The notes beneath the pieces were generated by a model. The model saw nothing but the letters and a program-made list of their open reading frames with translations. It ran no database searches and was not told the origin of the DNA. Positions 54,101 through 64,000 of a DNA stretch of 64,000 nt are shown here, one piece after another. The DNA is from Bugula neritina (lineage: Eukaryota; Bryozoa; Gymnolaemata; Cheilostomatida; Bugulidae). Made by a program: the position numbers and the translations under genes. Every line of letters begins with the position of its first letter. The stretch's first letter is position 1. The stretch is taken from NCBI GenBank assembly GCA_964035545.1, contig OZ037767.1:20686628-20750627 (forward strand), read 5' to 3'.

Positions 54101-57100
54101 GGATGGTCCCCAGTCTAGCAACATGTAAACAGAAATGTTTCAAGATAAAAAAGAACAGATATTTCAATATTATAAGTTGTTGGAATTGCCCAACGTACCA
54201 GGTTTCGAGAGTAGTCCTTCTAGCAAAGTACTTTGTATTCATAGTTCACTAAGTAGCTGTCTCTTTGTTACACCTGCTAAGTCACTGCTAATCGTTAAGC
54301 AACATCCTTGTGAAATAAAAGTTAACCATATAAATGGTCATATTATGTAGCTGATGTTATATTATATGTATATAGTATATGTATAATTATGTTATATATT
54401 ATATGTATATATTATACTGTATAATTATATTATATGTGTCTATTATGCTGTATATATTATGTATGATAATATGTATGTATTATACTTCATATATTATATA
54501 TTATAGATGATGAAATGTCGATACAGTCATCTACCTACGATTCGCACATACCTACAGGAAGTAGGTGTGTCAGGACAGAGAAACCCCCACTTCCTGTTGA
54601 TGCCGGTACAGTGGGTGAAGACACTGGAGAGGATATCTTGGAGTTAACGGGCTTGCTACAATCTCAGGTAGTTCCAGCATAGCCAGGGCTCTTATCGTTT
54701 CTTTTAGGCCAATTTACTTAACCAGTTGGTTTTTCACTCATATTGTAATGAAATGGTTGTCGGATAAAAATATATATCAACTTTAGCTAAAACCTCCTCA
54801 CCTCCTGGCTGATCAGGTGATCACAATAGTTGGTTACTTTGTAGTCTCAGAGTTATCTGCCCATATAGTTCTAAATTTATCTGCCATTCTAGTAACAATA
54901 CCTATCTGCCACTCTAGTAACAGTACCTATCTGCCATTCTAGTAACAATAAGTACTTGTACTGCTAACTTTGCTAGTTATCTACTTGCTGCTTATGAATA
55001 GGTCTCCCAGTTTCACCAACATGCCTTCAACTCTTACGTAACTCACATGGAACGTACAGGGTCTGCCCCTACAGAGTAGAATGTCATAGAAGTGGTTTTT
55101 TTATTCATTCGTTGGTACCTTGCTGAAATTATCATAGTAATAGAAAGAAAATAATTGAAACTCTGATGAAATAATACAAATTATTTTGTTAATTAAATTT
55201 AACTGCAATACAGCTCTTTTTTGTGATGTGTGGAGGGAAACGTTTGAGGAACTCCCCAGATATTTCAGGTTGATTTCCATGTAATAGTAGTTTGACACCA
55301 ACTGCCTCCTCTAGCTCTAGGTGAGCCCCTGTCAGCTGACACTTGTTCTACCTGCTCATCTCTGACTCAACACCCCCTTCTCAGGTCAACCCAAGTTCAC
55401 TCTGTAACTCAAGCTGGTGGAAAATTAATTTGGCATTTGCCAAGTCTATGCAGTTCTGTTAACCAGCCTTCACAAATGTAATTGATTTGTTAAAACCATT
55501 TAAAATAAATCAAAAGTTGTGCATAATAAGTAATAGTATTATACAAATTATTGAGAATAAATCATTTGTGCAAGTCTTTTTCAACAAAGCAATAAATGAT
55601 AATGTTGATACTTTTGTTTTACAACTCTCATTATGAGGCTGGATAGTAACTCCATTCAGACTGAGAGGGAAGGAGATGAGGGAGTGGGAAGGGGTTTGGG
55701 GTAGGGGAAGTGGAAAGGTTAATGTTGACAAATGCTAAATTTTCTTGGGCAAAGGATTAAAGATAATTTGTTAAAAATTAAATTTAAAACTACAAAGCTG
55801 TTTTCATTATTTTTGTCACTGTTTTAGAAAAAACAAAATTATGACTGATCTTGTTGATTGTAAAAGAAATATATGTCAAAGTTGTATACCAAAGTTTATA
55901 TAATAGACATTAGAGCAACATTTCTGTAGGCATCTTTGAGATTTTGCTCATATTTTATACCCATAACATAAAATTAAAGCACGATAATACTTTCAGTTGA
56001 CTATCTGATTGTAATTGTTATTAAATCATAATTCTTTAGTTGAAATGTAAATATGCCATACATGAGCATTTGAAATAGCTGAGCACTGTATACTACGTGT
56101 GTATAGTATTTTCATATATATTCTGATATGCCTTGCACAGGAGTCAACAATCAGCAGACTGAGAAAACGAGTGGACGAGCTCTCCTGTATGCTGGAGGAG
56201 TGCCATTTGACCTCTGTCAACAGATACCAAGATCTCTCCGCTCCAGGTACTATTGCAAATTGAAAGATAAGATGGCCGCTGTTTACTCTGTGTTCCATGC
56301 GGTATATGTTAGTTCAGTTAGCACAGTGTTTGGGTATACATGTCACACTAGCTGTCATTCAGAGTAGACTATGTGCCAGCTGCCTCGTAGTATGGTAGCT
56401 TTACAGGATGGGATGGCAGTAGTTATCAGTGCAAATACTGCGTATACCTTCATAAGCTTATTTCCATTTCTCTGTATGACACAGCAAAGTGCTGTAAGTG
56501 AATGTGAAATCCTGAAAAAGAAAAATGGAGACGTGCACAACCGAAGTTTTGTTTGTGTTCTGATTTCTATAAAACATGTTTGATCCTGAGGGAATTGCCA
56601 TGGTTTAAGGCAAAAGCGAGTTATTTTATTGCGATGGTTTTTTTTTTCAGTAACTTTTTTATCTTGTTCCCATCCAGCAGTACATACTGTTATAAAATCA
56701 AACTAACCTATCACTATTGGCAAACTGTAGGAACCAATCTCAGGTTAGTGAGTGATGGTCGTTTTTGAATTGTTTGTTAAATTGGCCAGTTGAGAGTTGC
56801 ATTCTCAATGCACTGAACTATTTTGCCTTCTTTCCGTCTTCGATTCTCCTGATCTACATGCCAAGGATCTAGATCCTGCTTGTTGACATTCACCAGCTAA
56901 CAAACTGCATGGAGTGTTCTACTTGAACCTCTATGATGTCATTCAATGGACCTAAACTCTTCTGGACACCCCAGATTCTAGCGGATGTTATGAGCTGGAG
57001 TACGCCACTGGGGGAGATGGCGGGACTGTAGAGTCTAGGGAGTGTAACCACATAGCAGAGCTACTAATACCAGCTCTGCTGCTCAGTGAAACAAGTCTTC

Positions 57101-60100
57101 TGATTCAGTCAGAACTGCCCAGAAGCTTCCACGGCGCTCTTCAGCTTAGTCTGGGATGCTAGTGAAAATGTTGTTTATTTTTAGTCCAAATACGCTGTGT
57201 TTTTCTAATTTTAGCCTTTTACCAAACATTATGTAAAAACAACTGTATGAATGGGAAAATAAATTGGATTTGGTCACTAAAGGCCAAAATTTATTCACCT
57301 CTTACCCTGCAAATAGAGAAAATAGAGTTTGTGTTGAGTTAGTTCAGTTGCTGTGACATTCTAGAATACGCAATGAGGTGATTAAGGTGACATGGTTTGG
57401 AAGTGAAACCTGCAAGATATGGTAATTTACTTGGTTAATTTGTTCTACCAGGGATGGGCGTGGAGTGTGGTGGTGTTGTAATATCCATGTTTATTTCTTC
57501 TTCATGTCACTAAAAAATGTGCTCTCCCTAGACCACCGTAAACCTTGCGTCAATAAATGGAAAAATTGTAGTAAACTGTAATATTAGATTCTGAAAGGAA
57601 AATTATCTGTTGCATGTATATTTGATTTCAGGAATAAATGTGATTATATATTATATTATAATAATATATTACAATAATATATACCTGTATTGGTATGTTA
57701 TATATTCGAATATTATAGACCATATATATTAACATATTCTAATGTACCTATTAAGACATATAGCATATAGATATATTTTTTTTCTTATATATATGTATAT
57801 ATATATATCACACTAAATAACTAAAATGTTCTTTACTATTATTTAGTGGGGTATTGCCATATGCACATCAGCAGTTTGGCCGTGGGATATAAGTTTCTAG
57901 TTTGAGTTTCTCTAAAAACGTTTTCTGTTTTCTAGGCAAGGAAATATTATTGCATCAGCATTATTCACAAAAGGAACATTGGACTAACTGTTCAGCTTAC
58001 ATGTAACTTTGTTTTATTTGAAAAAACTGGCACAACAAAAAGTTCCTTCTGGTGGTTGCCATCACTAAATTACAATAGAGATAAGCACTGGATAGTTGTT
58101 GAAATGGTACCATTTTATTGTTACAACTGTACAACTTGGAACAAAACCATTACCATCTGATTTTGTATGCCTGTCGGTGAATAATGACCAGCTGGTTTCC
58201 AAAAAAGAATTTATTTTATCATGTTTATGTTAGAAAAGATCCAGCTTGAGCCGAGAACTTACCAGAAGCGTGTTATGAAGCTGGGTCATCTTAGGCATAA
58301 TGCATATGGGATATTATCAGCAATATGAACATAAAGAACACCTACAATAAATTTGGTGAACCGCTGGCATATTAAAATTAAAAAAACAACAATTTCCTAC
58401 AGAGTAAGGCACTACCGGCAGAATACAGCGATTTAACAAATTAAACTCCTATTATATTTATGTCATGCGTTTTCTCTAGCAACCAAAGTATAGTTTACCA
58501 AATAATTATATTCATACCAACAATTGATTGATAACTCTAGTAGACTTTCTACATATCTCAGCTCTAATTGTTTTCACCAATACTCACTTTCTTCTCATTA
58601 AATGATTTGCGGTCTCCCAGTGGAAAGGTGCTGGATTCCTTATTAATCATCACCAACCATCGCAAGACAGCAGATTTATGTTTCATTTTAAATTCTTTGG
58701 CGCTCAGCACCTTTTGGGCCGACTTGTGGAAATGTTCCAAAGAATGAAAGTGAAAAATTTACCAGTTTGAGGTTAATGATGAAACAGGTTTCCCAGGCAA
58801 GCATTCTTTCTCACGTTTAGATGTGCACAAAATTTGTGTGAATTCAATTTGTTGAAATTGTTTGTAACCAACAATCAGCGACTTTGTTTTTGTGTTGGAT
58901 GATTTGACTGCTGGAATCGTGTTTGTCACTTTTCAAATCTTGGCATTGGTTTTTTTAGATAATTTATAAATTTATAGATTGATCCATTTGCTTGAAACTG
59001 ACTTTCAACAAACAAAATATAATTCCCTTTTTTTAATCCAAATTGTATGCCAAATTTTCGACAAGAAAAGTAGTTAAAAAGAGACAAATCTATGAGACGC
59101 CAATAACCAACTGGCCAAAAGTTATTTGATTGGTAAAAGGTACTTGAGATTAGTTTTGTCACCTAGAACTCCCAGTCGATGTTCCACGTAATAATGTAGA
59201 TCTCTATTCCCTTTCAGGTCCTTCTAATTTGTTACCTTTTCAGCATTTAAAAATAAAGCTTGTTTTATCTTATTTCATTGTTATTTAACAATAAATACGG
59301 TAAATCTTGCCAAAATTTAGATTTAGACTTGCAAATTTCCTTATTTTCTATGTTATGTTTTGCTTCAAAAAAGAAAATGTATTCTAAAATGTTACTTAAC
59401 ATAATTATTTTCATCACTCATGGTAAGACAATTTCCAATTTTTTTAAATTAGCTGCTTTTACTCTTCAAACGCTTTTTTATTTAGGCTTTTGAGAGTAAC
59501 ATTGCTCAACATTTCCTACACCATTTGCTATCAAATTCTAAATGATATGAAAATGTCCTTTTTTTCAAATTTTATTTAAAATCAATTTTAAAATAGGCCA
59601 ATGGATTTTAGTCATAGCAACTGATAAAATTTTGTATATCTATTACATATTTCACAGTATTATAAGCATACAACACATATAGTACTATTATCATGACCTT
59701 GCCTTCTTGCTGTAATAATATGAGTATTATAAATATAATAAAATAGCCAATAAATATTATACCATCTACTATTTCATTGGCTACAAGGATTTAATACCTC
59801 ACGTAATCTTTATTGGCATCATGCTGATAAAATGAATGTAGTTTTATTAAAATATTCTATTACAGGTTTATAGGAGAAATTTAACTCAATTCAATGTCTT
59901 GGTTCTACTTTGTGTAATTTTATAGATATAATGTTTGGTATATTCTCTAGACTTGGTAAATATTATTTACAAAATTTGGAAATTAATTTTGTGTAAGAAC
60001 CATAAATTATATTGCTAATTGAGATATAATTGGACATGGCATTGCTGGAGAAATTAAATGACCATGTTTTTAGCTATGACTCCTGAAATATGTTCACAAA

Positions 60101-62816
60101 CATTTCACCACTGTGGTTAAATCCACCACCGTGGTCGAATGGTGTTGCTAAATTCACAATTTTTATTTTGATGGATTAAAGTAGAAGTACCTTAAAATGA
60201 AGCAAACAAAAGGTATTTTATCAAACAGGATGTTATTGAAATGTTTGAGTCTGTGACTTGGAACCCAACATAGGCCCTTGTCATTCTTTTCAACTGTTGA
60301 TTTTTTAGCTGTTAAAACAGTAACATGCCATCAACTCATCAATTCTGTGGCGTTGTGTCTTATAGTCATTTCAAAGGGATTTACAATGTGTGTTTATGTA
60401 GATTAGGGTTCAAAGGGAGCTTGCAGTGTGCAGGCTTTTAATAGGAATAATTTAAATTTTGGTGTATTGACAGCATCCTGCCTGCTTGAGCCCACTTCTA
60501 GCAACACCTGATGGCAAACTTGGGGATGCAATCTACTTTCTAGTACAATAATCGTTCCATTTTTCATTTTCATTTCCGATATAATTTCATTAGCCAATTG
60601 TGGAAATCCAGATTTAACTATCTAATTTTTTGTTGGATTGATAGGTTTTTAAGAACTTTTTTCCATTGGCGAAAATAGCAATTAAAATTTTTGCCTTTTT
60701 AATAATTAGTCAAATATTTACTATCATTTAATCATTCATTAATTTCTAGCTTCCTTTATCCACTAATTATTATTCCAGTGTGGTCAAATGGCACAAATTG
60801 GCTGTATTGTTTAGAATTATTTTGGCAAACTGTTTTTTAGAGTCTCTAGACTTGGTGTTCCTGCAGTAAAATAACATTCAGAGTTGGTATACTTCACATC
60901 AGCATCTGTCAAAGTACAACACTGTTTTAAATAAAATAATTTATGCAATGGCATCAATTAGCTGTGATAAGACTGAGTCGACTGCTGTTGCAACAGCTGC
61001 CTGGTCCTCTGTTACACTTAATTATTATCTTGAAAGAAATTGACTTATGCTAATTCTGTTTTCATGCTCTGTGTGTATAGCCATGTGGCTGTAGCCATTG
61101 GTCACAGATGCTGGAAGGTAAATGTTCTGTTGGGGCTTTGATGTCTAAGGCATTCTCTGTCATGGCAGCTCAGTTCTTTGAATCATAGGTGTCTGATGGC
61201 AGTGGCAGCACTGATGCAGTGCTGCCGCAGTCTCTTGCTGCCTTCACAGGCAGCTTTAACAACGTCATTTGCATATAACAGGGAATTTAAATGATTTCAA
61301 ATCAAATGGGAATACCATTTCAGCATATCTTATGAATATTGAATCTACCATGGGTCTGGTGTAGCCATGTCATCATCTAAACATAGATCCCATGCCACTT
61401 TGACGCCTTCTTTCTCAACCGTCTACGCAGCAAAGATGTTAGTAAATAGCATCTATCCGCTTGTGTCTTACGTAAATATGGTGAGAGGTAATTATCAGCA
61501 GCGTTGCCTAGGCACATCTGCTTCAATGTTATTAAAGTAAAACACACATTATGAAGAGATTTGTACCGATTGTCTCCCTACCTCCTCAAACTCTATTGAT
61601 TGAGAATGATTGTGTGTAGTACTTCAGTCCATTAAAAATGTCAACATTTGTTTATAATTCTGGTACTATATAGTGCGACTAAGTCTCCATTCGTTTCTTA
61701 CACTCGGATGTAAACCAGTGCAGATATAAATCATCGCTGCAGCTACAACTAATTCCGTCACTCCATTCACCTGAAAGTTTGTGTCTCTTGCTGCATTTGC
61801 AGATACTAACGTTATTTTGATCAGAATCGTAATGATGAATTGTTAGTTGCTGAGGTATTAGCTGCAGATGTATGGTTAATTATTTTTGGTCATGCTCAAA
61901 TCCTAACTTGAGGAATTTCTGAAAAGCAAGGAGATAAGGAAATGGTAGTGTCAAAGGAAAGTGTCACTTAACGGACCTTCAGCATGCCTCACACCTTCTA
62001 AGATGAATTAAACACAACTACACGTGACTGAAATAGCAACTTGCTCTGCCGTGTTCATGCTTTCCAACTAAATGCCAGCATTTCTAATTTTTTGGATTTA
62101 ATTCCTTTTTTGTTAAACCAAGGCCATTTGAAATGAGAAAAGTCTTTTTTACCACCACGGCATATAGCAAAGCTGATCACATTAAAGAGTGTTTGGGCTA
62201 TGCAGCATCATATCTACAGACTGGTCCAAATAGTTTAGATATTTGTGAGAGTCTATAACGTCGCCCCTACTATAATAACACTGTAATGCAGTTTGAGGTG
62301 TAGCAGATCGTGCCTCCATAATAAGTTTAAACCTGGAGTGGCCATTTTGGCCCTCTTCATAATATAATACACTCGAGTGTTGTATTTGTATATACATTAT
62401 CGGTAATGTAATATACTCAATAGGAATATTCATGCAAAATCCTGGGTCTCAGTAATGAAGTTGTAAGAGCTCACTTGGTAAATTATCTTTCTAGTGCTAG
62501 TTTGTATGCAGATCTTGATGCTCTTGTATGTCCATTTGCATTTCACTAAACATATCATCATATGTAATATGTTATAACATTAAACATTTATGTACATTCT
62601 ATTTACTACTTTTGCATATCAAAATCATCACACATCTACACAAGACTATGCAATTTGAATAATTCATTCCTGTGTGTTGTGTTGTAGAAGTTGCAAGCAT
62701 AACCTTTACTTCTTCTGAACAGAGCATTGAGAAGAAGTTTCTGTTAGACAGAGGACGGCTAAAACTGGAGGCACTCAAAGCTGCCTTTGATTTGCCGTAC
62801 ATCATACTTCACCTCG
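39053..62816 (+). CDS. WDCP: WDCP, WD repeat and coiled-coil containing protein (whole gene, 3' end missing)
   Basis: Human WDCP (C2orf44) is a cytoplasmic beta-propeller plus coiled-coil protein that self-associates and binds the SH3 domain of the kinase HCK. The exons found are 39053-39107, 41175-41292, 45608-45768, 46036-46150, 46712-46855, 47421-47527, 49085-49263, 49907-50011, 51334-51499, 52312-52710, 54507-54667, 56141-56246, 61431-61480 and 62723-62816. All phases agree; together they give 653 codons plus one base. Blocks aligning to human WDCP from memory include MELG at the start, HGLAWTDG, PLPQGCLWNP, LRCACW, ELPLDKLC, ERPKGLC and EKKFLLDRGRLKLEAL. The last 60-80 residues expected from the human protein (721 residues) were not located and probably lie beyond the window. 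Confidence 0.92.
39130..40000. repeat. Low-complexity tract right of the bidirectional promoter
   Basis: Degenerate units such as ATACTGATACTGATAGTGAT, TACAGTTAGTGTTAC and TCATACTGATACTCA run from about 20 bp after exon 1 into the first WDCP intron. The 80-residue - strand frame at 39125-39367 (Ser/Ile/Asn) is a product of this tract. Partial inverted similarity to the left tract is visible. Confidence 0.75.
41175..41292 (+). CDS. WDCP: WDCP exon 2
   Basis: Acceptor TATTTTTAG; encodes VHSRHGLAWTDGQNVFLS through PSEPIKLGEF. The HGLAWTDG block is shared with human WDCP and opens the first propeller blade. The donor is TTTGA|GTGAGT, phase 2. Confidence 0.93.
45070..45141 (+). tRNA. tRNA-Glu (anticodon UUC)
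   Basis: A 72-nt cloverleaf with acceptor stem TCCCATA/TGTGGGA, D-arm with A-box TGGTCTAGGGGTT, anticodon loop GTTTTCACC (anticodon TTC), and T-arm GGCCCGGGTTCGATTCCCGG containing the B-box GGTTCGATTCC. The discriminator base is A and there is no encoded CCA. It is nearly identical to animal tRNA-Glu-UUC genes as I remember them. It lies in an intron of WDCP on the same strand and should be transcribed by RNA polymerase III on its own. Confidence 0.97.
45146..45152 (+). terminator. RNA polymerase III terminator of tRNA-Glu
   Basis: A run of seven T begins four bases after the discriminator base, a standard Pol III stop. Confidence 0.85.
45608..45768 (+). CDS. WDCP: WDCP exon 3
   Basis: Acceptor TTTTGCAG; encodes SIQSLCWSCDFSGGWCYL, then VTQYQKVSIWRVEGVR, ending KNPLPQ. 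The QYQKVSIW strand matches the HEKHVTVW strand of human WDCP, and PLPQ|G matches VLPQG. The donor is TCAAG|GTACTG, phase 1. The exon is invisible as a long + strand open frame and was found by phase and homology. Confidence 0.88.
46036..46150 (+). CDS. WDCP: WDCP exon 4
   Basis: Acceptor GTCCAG; encodes CLWNPVRDILAIVTSEQCNL then YFRHSDKKSSMALPIQT, one propeller blade (human CVWHPKCAILTVLTAQ). The donor is ACTCA|GTGAGT, phase 2. Confidence 0.9.
46252..46695 (+). repeat. About 23-bp minisatellite, about 19 copies, abutting exon 5
   Basis: Unit TATGTATAGTTTACTGTG plus TATAT, with length and base variants. The array ends about 16 bp before the exon 5 acceptor at 46711. Confidence 0.92.
46712..46855 (+). 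CDS. WDCP: WDCP exon 5
   Basis: Acceptor TTATACAG; encodes NALRCACWSDQGDKLYVATK then STVWIFSW and SSEETLLM. The LRCACWSDQGD block matches IHCACWTQDGL of the human protein, a WD40 blade. The donor is ATGGG|GTACTA, phase 2. Confidence 0.92.
47421..47527 (+). CDS. WDCP: WDCP exon 6
   Basis: Acceptor GATTTTAG; encodes REGNILKMVAIGKDYLLLTK then ELPLDKLCTQESLTV. ELPLDK(I/L)C is identical to the human block. The donor is GTTG|GTATGC, phase 1. Confidence 0.92.
47528..49084 (+). other. WDCP intron 6
   Basis: About 1.56 kb, AT-rich. It contains a possible tRNA-like fragment near 48484-48585. No exon seen. Confidence 0.5.
48484..48585 (-). repeat. Possible tRNA-derived SINE fragment
   Basis: The - strand reads AGAGTAGCTCAATGGTACAG, like the 5' half of a tRNA with its A-box, but no B-box follows at the right distance. 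Single copy in this window. Confidence 0.25.
49085..49263 (+). CDS. WDCP: WDCP exon 7
   Basis: Acceptor TCTGCTCTAG is the only one that keeps phase with exon 6 (acceptors at 49016, 49023 and 49029 do not). Encodes MEAAMISPTDTLMNLTAAHQ through STLALVSTSGSEVKVV to SPDLLSYS, matching the human LVLVTFKKAVTM...ILVPDLIAF strands. The donor is TCG|GTATGT, phase 0. Confidence 0.88.
49907..50011 (+). CDS. WDCP: WDCP exon 8
   Basis: Acceptor ATGTTGTAG; encodes FDGKSQLVVVGSNAQSTLHF to TFIRQHDI, 35 residues of propeller strands (human AHVVAVASNTCNIILIYSV). The donor is CATT|GTAAGT, phase 0. Confidence 0.9.
50012..51333 (+). other. WDCP intron 8
   Basis: AT-rich intron with a TGTATGTA-rich start (50012-50090). 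Frames at 49928-50311 and 50686-50892 have no splice context. Nothing recognised. Confidence 0.5.
51334..51499 (+). CDS. WDCP: WDCP exon 9
   Basis: Acceptor CTAACAG; encodes MLPDSERPKGLCKSSLPQSV then LILIGKLKTTDSALPSADKD to LTQLYPS. ERPKG(I/L)C and LILIGK match the human ERPKGICFLTDQLLLILVGK. The donor CTTCAG|GTTAGT, phase 1, is the first copy of a 28-bp tandem repeat. Confidence 0.93.
51481..51720 (+). repeat. 28-bp minisatellite spanning the exon 9 donor
   Basis: Eight and a half copies start every 28 bp from 51481. Each copies the exon end, ACTCAACTATACCCTTCAG, and then the donor GTTAGTGTG. The first copy is the real exon 9 end. Confidence 0.95.
51721..52311 (+). other. WDCP intron 9, rest
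   Basis: Unique sequence after the 28-bp array. No further structure seen. Confidence 0.45.
52312..52710 (+). CDS. WDCP: WDCP exon 10, variable linker
   Basis: Acceptor TGTTTACAG; encodes VHEPPVSLPSTLKAPAIVEL then a Ser/Asn/Asp-rich stretch (DLAKVSNTSSSSDSADLNS) to SIHNHVDA. It occupies the place of the disordered, poorly conserved region after the human propeller. The donor is GCAG|GTGAGA, phase 1. Confidence 0.87.
52711..54506 (+). other. WDCP intron 10
   Basis: AT-rich, ending in a TATATGTATA-type simple repeat (54355-54505) just before exon 11. The frame at 54135-54350 is not supported by splice sites. Confidence 0.5.
54355..54505. repeat. AT-rich TATATGTATA simple repeat
   Basis: Degenerate ATATTATATGTATAT runs up to the exon 11 acceptor. 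Confidence 0.75.
54507..54667 (+). CDS. WDCP: WDCP exon 11, proline motif and start of coiled coil
   Basis: Acceptor ATTATAG; encodes DEMSIQSSTYDSHIPTGS, then EKPPLPVDAG and DILELTGLLQSQ. KPPLPVD sits where human WDCP has its PPRLPQRK SH3-binding motif; it lacks the second arginine-type residue, so SH3 binding is uncertain. The donor is TCTCAG|GTAGTT, phase 0. Confidence 0.88.
54668..56140 (+). other. WDCP intron 11
   Basis: AT-rich intron with a three-copy repeat of about 25 bp at 54885-54950 (CTATCTGCCATTCTAGTAAC). Nothing else seen. Confidence 0.5.
54885..54950. repeat. About 25-bp tandem repeat, 2-3 copies
   Basis: CCATTCTAGTAACAATACCT, with small changes, recurs three times. Confidence 0.7.
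56141..56246 (+). CDS. WDCP: WDCP exon 12, coiled coil
   Basis: Acceptor CTTGCACAG; encodes ESTISRLRKRVDELSCMLEE then CHLTSVNRYQDLSAP. Heptad-like leucines match the human LVEMQRCLSELTNRL coiled coil. The donor is CTCCAG|GTACTA, phase 1. Confidence 0.9.
56975..57162 (+). CDS. Candidate alternative last exon of WDCP
   Basis: Acceptor ACACCCCAG opens a 61-codon frame in phase 1, exactly matching the exon 12 donor (G|AT). It reads SSGCYELEYATGGDGGTVES then a Leu-rich part (HIAELLIPALLLSETSLL) and stops at TAG 57160-57162. Its base composition is clearly more GC-rich than the flanks, and AATAAA follows 96 bases later. It does not resemble the conserved WDCP C-terminus, so it would give a shorter isoform. 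Confidence 0.5.
57258..57263 (+). terminator. Poly(A) signal after the candidate alternative last exon
   Basis: AATAAA 96 bases after the TAG at 57160-57162, followed by a GT/T-rich stretch. Confidence 0.45.
57264..61430 (+). other. WDCP intron 12, long AT-rich part
   Basis: A 4.2-kb AT-rich region with an AT dinucleotide-type block at about 57640-57815. Frames at 58926-59162, 59260-59493 and 60403-60597 show no coding signature or splice sites. Confidence 0.5.
61431..61480 (+). CDS. WDCP: WDCP exon 13 (50 nt)
   Basis: Strong acceptor (TTTCTCAACCGTCTACGCAG) and donor ATATG|GTGAGA enclose 50 nt that begin in phase 1 and end in phase 0, exactly what exons 12 and 14 require. Encodes KMLVNSIYPLVSYVNM; NSIYPLVSYV resembles the human SSVYPLSQDLPYVHI segment. 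Confidence 0.75.
61481..62722 (+). other. WDCP intron 13
   Basis: AT-rich intron with no structure seen. Confidence 0.5.
62723..62816 (+). CDS. WDCP: WDCP exon 14, C-terminal domain
   Basis: Acceptor TCTGAACAG; encodes SIEKKFLLDRGRLKLEALK then AAFDLPYIILHL. It matches the human EKRAVLLCDGKLRLSTVQQ and TFGLSLIEML segments. The donor is CCTCG|GTATGC, phase 1. The following exon was not identified before the window ends. Confidence 0.92.
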
Positions 62817-64000
62817 GTATGCTTTATAAAAGTTATTATTTGGCTTAATAATGGGATTGATTCATAGATTAACTATTTTCTGCTATTGACAGCTATTAAA
62901 TAATCTAGTTTAAAAACTGTTTTATCTCAAATAGATTTGATATAAAAAGACTTTTGTAGGGGTTGAAAACTACTCATATATGGATAGGCATTCGTACAAG
63001 TTAGCTAACTAGTAATAATTGAGAAACAGACAACTTTTTCTCTGTTTTCCAGCTATTTCATGCGTCTTCAACATATGACCATCTATTTACATCAATGCCG
63101 CATAGTTAGACCTTCCCTGGAAGATGTGGTGTTGTGTTAACATAAATGAAGAAAGTGGTATTAATAATTTTTTTTCTGGCTCCTAATCTCATCGAATCTG
63201 ACTAGTAGCTTTGGTATTGTCTGTGGACACAGCCATGAAATTTCATCTTTCCCACACATGGCTTCTCTAGTAAGAATGATTCATACGAATCCCTGATGCC
63301 AAAGAGAGTTTCCTGTGGAACTTTCAACTTTTTACTACTTCTTTTTCTGTAGCTTATGGCACTATGCCATATGTAGAGGTGGTAAGATTCCAACACTATT
63401 ATTGGTCTAATATATTTCGGATAATTGATTAAACTTGAAAGTCATTGCAGCAGTGATTTTAATTAAGAACAAAAGGGTTGTTTGAGGAGCATATCAATTT
63501 CTGTGATGACTGGGACCCTGGAGCAGTTGAGCCTGTCCGATCTTGTAGTGGGAGTTGTATGAAGGATGGCCACCTGACCAAGAGATGAGTCTTCTGCTTG
63601 TTAAACATTGCTTCATTGATATGAATAATATTTCAGCTTCTGTTTGCTTTTCTCCAATTCAAGGTTATAAGCTGAACTCGAAACTCAATTGTTTCGACAT
63701 TTTGCTTTCTAATCACATGGGATAAACCAGACTGATTTTAAATTCTCCAGACTCAAACATGTGGTTACCTCCAAGATTCAGATCTGGAGTTTGTTTTGAT
63801 GGTTTGTAAACATTTTCCAAAACTCCTATTTTTTTCTCTGCTTCTGTAGGTTTTGAGGGCACATTTTGGTAGTTGGAGAGTTTCAGCTGTATGTTTAAAG
63901 TTGTGTAGCTGTTCTACCAAGTTGCTGTACATGAGACAGTGATTGACAATCTCGTGTCCTAGAATAGTTTGTTCTTTGGCATGTATCTTCATTGCTCATC
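62817..64000 (+). other. WDCP intron 14 to the window edge
   Basis: No segment encodes the expected HDSHWILLSADSEGFIPL-like block. An acceptor at 63352 with a short open frame was considered and not accepted. The end of the gene is probably outside the window. Confidence 0.45.

Noticed and set aside
63353-63432. Possible last exon of WDCP after acceptor TTTTTCTGTAG
   Set aside because: Phase fits and a 25-codon frame ends in TAA, but the residues (YGTMPYVEVVRFQHYYW) show no likeness to the conserved WDCP C-terminus.

Overview
The window is eukaryotic and almost certainly from an invertebrate animal. It is AT-rich, its genes are split into small exons with GT-AG introns, polyadenylation signals follow stop codons, and one nuclear-type tRNA gene sits inside an intron. 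The species cannot be named from the sequence. No virus, prokaryotic operon, CRISPR array or recognisable transposon coding region was seen.

Layout. (1) 664-759, + strand: probable last coding exon of a gene that enters from the left, with a poly(A) signal at 865. (2) 919-1359, + strand: a two-exon gene for a 94-residue protein with an N-terminal membrane segment, starting only about 50 bases after that poly(A) signal. (3) 38876 down to 4025, - strand: a 35-kb MAP7/ensconsin-like gene. I resolved 21 well-supported coding exons plus two tentative microexons; all exon phases agree, giving a protein of about 1,295-1,319 residues. It carries an N-terminal charged coiled coil (microtubule-binding type), a Ser/Pro/Lys-rich middle, the MAP7 domain coiled coil and the conserved C-terminal FEEV/AFDE segment, then an extra acidic tail. 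A 421-codon exon at 21196-22458 and perhaps a 30-codon exon at 32477-32566 look like alternative first exons. (4) 39053 to beyond 62816, + strand: the WDCP gene (WD repeat and coiled-coil containing protein). Fourteen phase-compatible exons cover the N-terminal beta-propeller, the variable proline-containing linker, the coiled coil and part of the C-terminal domain. The very C-terminus was not found. An alternative last exon with its own poly(A) signal lies at 56975-57162. A tRNA-Glu(UUC) gene lies in the third intron.

The MAP7-like and WDCP start codons are divergent and only 176 bp apart. That gap holds a perfect CRE palindrome, so the two genes very likely share a bidirectional promoter. 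Long low-complexity tracts flank it on both sides.

The most unusual property is the number of intronic minisatellites (at least 16 arrays, units 11-43 bp) and their content. Three arrays are tandem duplications that run straight across a real exon-intron boundary and so copy a genuine splice donor or acceptor many times. Several others have units containing AG|GT (acceptor fused to donor, as at recursive splice sites) or a TACTAAC branch-point motif followed by an acceptor, always on the strand of the host gene. This suggests that splice signals are being amplified as tandem repeats, which is the best candidate here for an undescribed phenomenon.
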